A DNA stretch of 64,000 nucleotides from Branchiostoma lanceolatum (taxonomy: Eukaryota; Chordata; Leptocardii; Amphioxiformes; Branchiostomatidae), in contig NC_089739.1 of assembly GCF_035083965.1 (NCBI RefSeq), positions 9,784,001 to 9,848,000 on the forward strand. Direction: 5' to 3'. The notes beneath the pieces were generated by a model that did not search any database, was not told where the DNA came from, and was given only the letters and a program-made list of their open reading frames with translations. Both the position numbers and the translations under genes were made by a program. The stretch's first letter is position 1, and each line of letters opens with the position of its first letter. This document shows positions 48,301 through 64,000 of this stretch, one piece after another.

Positions 48301-50900
48301 CAGCGAAAACATCTCTTGAATTGCTTATAAAATAAAATTTCTCTCTAAGTCTAACATAAGTAGCACACATTGCATTTGCTTCAAATTTTATAGCTGATGA
48401 TTCGTGAGGTTAGGAGTAATAGGACACGGTGTGAAAAAGCAATGTCCTGTGATTTGGATTCTTGTCAGTTAATTGCTACCATATGGTAGAGAGGAGTTCT
48501 AAGCTTGAACAGATACTGATAAAATTGATTCCAAAAATATCATGCTTGTCGGGTAAAGTTTATCACATTGACGGTAATGATCCTTCAACAATAATCAGTA
48601 ATATCATACAGGTATTAACTCAGTTAGTGGTCTCTTGTTGACAATGCCAATGATATGGCTAAGACAGTTTGCAATGCCATTTTTTTTGTAAAAATGAAAT
48701 TGTTTCATTTCATGATGTGTGATGTTAGTAGAATATCTTTACTAATTTGGATAATTTAATTAAACTGCTCCAATGCAACAATGACAGCTGGTGTGACATG
48801 CCACTCCCCCTTGACCATAACACAGGGGAATTATAACACAACAAATCATTTCCTTTGAACACAATTAATCAAAAGCAGAAAGCACCATCAAAACATAGCA
48901 TAAAGACTTAAATACCACGGTGTATAAAGCTGACCTGGTTGGAAGTTTTCAAAATTCTTCTAAAATCCTACCTCAAACAAATTGATCAAATACGGGTTTG
49001 TCCACGAACATTTCAGCCGAGTACTCAAGCAGGAAAAAAAAGATCATCGGGAAAAATACCGGCCTAATCAAACGAAATCACGCCAAGCAAAGTCGAAAAC
49101 AAAAGGAAAGGGTTAGGATTACAAGCTTATGATTGTGAGTCCAGGAATTACCGATGAAGCCAAATACTACCAGCTGGCAAATGAATATAAAAACACTTTC
49201 TCGCTTCAGGCAACTCCAGCCTTTTCGGATGACTAAATCTCTTAAAATACCATTATATCTAATAGTCTAAACCTCTATGGACAGCTGATACAGTTCTGAA
49301 TCTACATACCTTTATAAATTGATGCTGAGCGGCTATTTTGTTGTTAAAATCGGAGAAAATACGAGCAGGTTTCGTCTTTTCATCAGTCGGCAGCCATTTT
49401 CATTCGGCGAACAGGTTATCCCGGCAATTCTGACCAATCAGAGCGCGTATTACAAACGATGACCTCATGCCTAGCTGAACTTGAAATATGCTAATTAGGC
49501 CACGTTGACTGGTTGGAAAATACAGTTTCTAGCTCAGAACTACAAATTTCAAATACCTCGTTTCCTTCGTAACATTTTTGAAGCCCTACAAAGTTCATTT
49601 TCAGCTTTATATGTGCAAAAATAAGCAAATTTTAGGTGTCAGAGACCTCGGAAATTCTCGCCCGATCTCGGAAGCCGGATCTGAGCCTTCGGAAAAGTCC
49701 GTGCATACTCGTAAACTAATTAAATCTCGTTGACCAATCACAAAGCTGCATCTCCCTTCTCCGACCTCTTCCCGGATCACCCTCATTTTTGCCACCAGGT
49801 AGTCACTTACGTTCTTTGTAAACTATCTACTTTCTTTGAAACTTACCTTTCTTGAGCAAAATTTACTCCACATTTGTTTGCATGGGATAGTTTTCCACAT
49901 ACTTGCGGAGTTTCTAGGAAGTTGAAGGGGATTTTAGGAAGTTAGAAGTGTTTTTCTGGTAAAGGGGGAGGGCGGCATGTTGCGGACGTGGCAAGCTTGC
50001 ACAGCGGTGCAGTCCAGCTGACTACTTTGTAAAAACGTTGTTTTCTTCAAACCTATAATCCAAGTTGCATCTGTAAGACACCTAGCATATTACACTTATT
50101 TTTGCAGCTGTTTTCAATAATAAGCTACGCGTGTGGCTAAAATATATCAGCAATTAACGGTTATTTCGTAAGGGTTAACCTACTTTTTAAAATTAAAAAT
50201 GTAGGTGTGACCTGTGTATGATTGATTTGTGATAGATAAGAGGAGGGTGGAATATTTAATGCTCGACAATAAAAAATGGAACAAATATTATGTCTTGCTT
50301 TCACTTGAGTCTCACCTCAGAAATTCTTTAAAAAAGCGTTACTAGTGATGGAAATGTTATTATGTGCAGTTTTGTAGAAAATTTAGTATTATACCTCATA
50401 ATCTTGGTACACAAGCAGTGTTCGTGATTACCTGCCGACGTTTCGGTGACTTTCTGTCACCTTCCTCAGGGCAACGCTAGGTGGTTCTACTTTTCACTGC
50501 TGCTACGAGCCTGCAGATACGTGTTACTGCTGGGTGTGAAACATGTGATCCCAAACCTGACCAACTTGTTAAAACATGATTATTTAGCAACCTGTTGAAA
50601 CATGCCAAGTACTGAAGGATCATCCTCACTAGATTAAGCTTTAGCAACGCTTGTAGCTAGATATGCAAAGGTTAGGAGTGACAAGTTGTTCAGTGCAGTA
50701 AGAATTATACAGTACAACCAGAGTTGCTATATATTGTGCCATGTTCCTGCGAAGCTGGCGTGCTACGCCAAAGGGTGGTTAACTTATAACTTATATCAGC
50801 TTTGCACATAATACAGGTACAGAAGCTGGTGTGTTACGCCGAAGGGCGGTTATACTTGGCAGTATACAGATATAGATATTTACTGATCTCATGATACACT
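45380..50900. other. Gene-poor interval upstream of STT3A
   Basis: AT-rich, without supported coding exons. A GC-richer stretch at about 49380-50040 has an inverted CCAAT-type element (GACCAATCAG near 49432), another ACCAATCAC near 49733 and GC-rich GGGGGAGGGCGGCATGTTGC near 49968. It is a plausible promoter and 5' UTR region for STT3A, possibly also for a distal SLC12A8 start. No transcript start can be fixed by reading. A CTGTATCTGTATAG repeat lies at 47192-47245. Confidence 0.35.
50425..50475 (-). repeat. Hammerhead-like hairpin motif copy
   Basis: On the minus strand: CTGAGGAA, stem GGTGAC/GTCACC with loop AGAAA, then GAAACGTCGGCAG. The stem differs from other copies in the window but still pairs. 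Upstream of STT3A. Confidence 0.65.
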
Positions 50901-50943
50901 CCTGTGCAATTTTCCAGGACATCCCAAGGATCAGTCCCCCAAG

Positions 50944-63714
<12,771 letters not shown>

Positions 63715-64000
63715 GTAGGTTTGGCTCTGCTACAATTTTTATTGAACAGTCTTATTATTTTCAAGAACTGTCATAGAAGAATTAGTGCAGTAGGGGTTCA
63801 ACTGCTTCATGTACAAGATGTGCTACTATCGCTTTGGCTCAGTCTACAACGAGGGAGGTCGGTTGAGCTCTGCTTCTTGTCTGAGACTTGTATCTGTGTC
63901 CATGTGTCTGTATGACCATATTTCTGCAGTGCAGTTTCAGTATGTTCTGCCAGGGGGTGCTTACTGTCTTAGAGGGTAAAGTCTGCCACCTCTAATTGCT

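Overview
The window is animal nuclear DNA: intron-rich genes with GT-AG introns, tRNA-derived SINEs, LINE fragments and many small DNA transposons. Chordate-like orthologues (STT3A, SLC12A8, a HACD1/2-type dehydratase, an SLC6 transporter, a BTB-kelch protein) together with repeats that straddle exon-intron borders point to a lancelet (Branchiostoma). The organism is an inference. All gene models were built by hand from splice sites, reading phase and protein homology.

Layout. 1-2352 (+): 3' part of a kelch-like gene. 4100-5869 (+): three-exon gene of unknown function, 290 aa, with a PP1-docking-type KRVTF motif. 7382-14129 (-): complete 13-exon SLC6-type transporter, 591 aa. 16120-21051 (+): complete 7-exon HACD 3-hydroxyacyl-CoA dehydratase, 245 aa. 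26100-41465 (-): complete 13-exon SLC12A8, 696 aa, convergent with HACD. 50944 to the right edge (+): STT3A, 16 coding exons giving the first 658 residues; the last coding part lies outside the window. SLC12A8 and STT3A diverge from a 9.5 kb gene-poor interval holding a 1.95 kb DNA transposon and palindromic elements. HACD (very-long-chain fatty acid elongation) and STT3A (N-glycosylation) act in the ER membrane. The SLC genes are plasma- or endomembrane transporters. I see no sign of one shared pathway.

Main observation. About ten exon borders in four neighbouring genes carry local tandem copies that include part of the exon and its splice site or stop codon. The extreme case is an exact 105 bp unit, 11 copies, over the TM1 exon and 5' splice site of SLC12A8. 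In HACD four copies of the exon 2 acceptor differ, within the coding part, only at synonymous positions. I recall exon-intron-boundary minisatellites being reported for the amphioxus Adh locus; what stands out here is their density and the range from identical to decayed. Other notable items are a U12-type intron in STT3A and a recurrent hairpin motif, CTGANGAA-stem-GAAACGTC, resembling a hammerhead ribozyme core, inside several palindromic elements.
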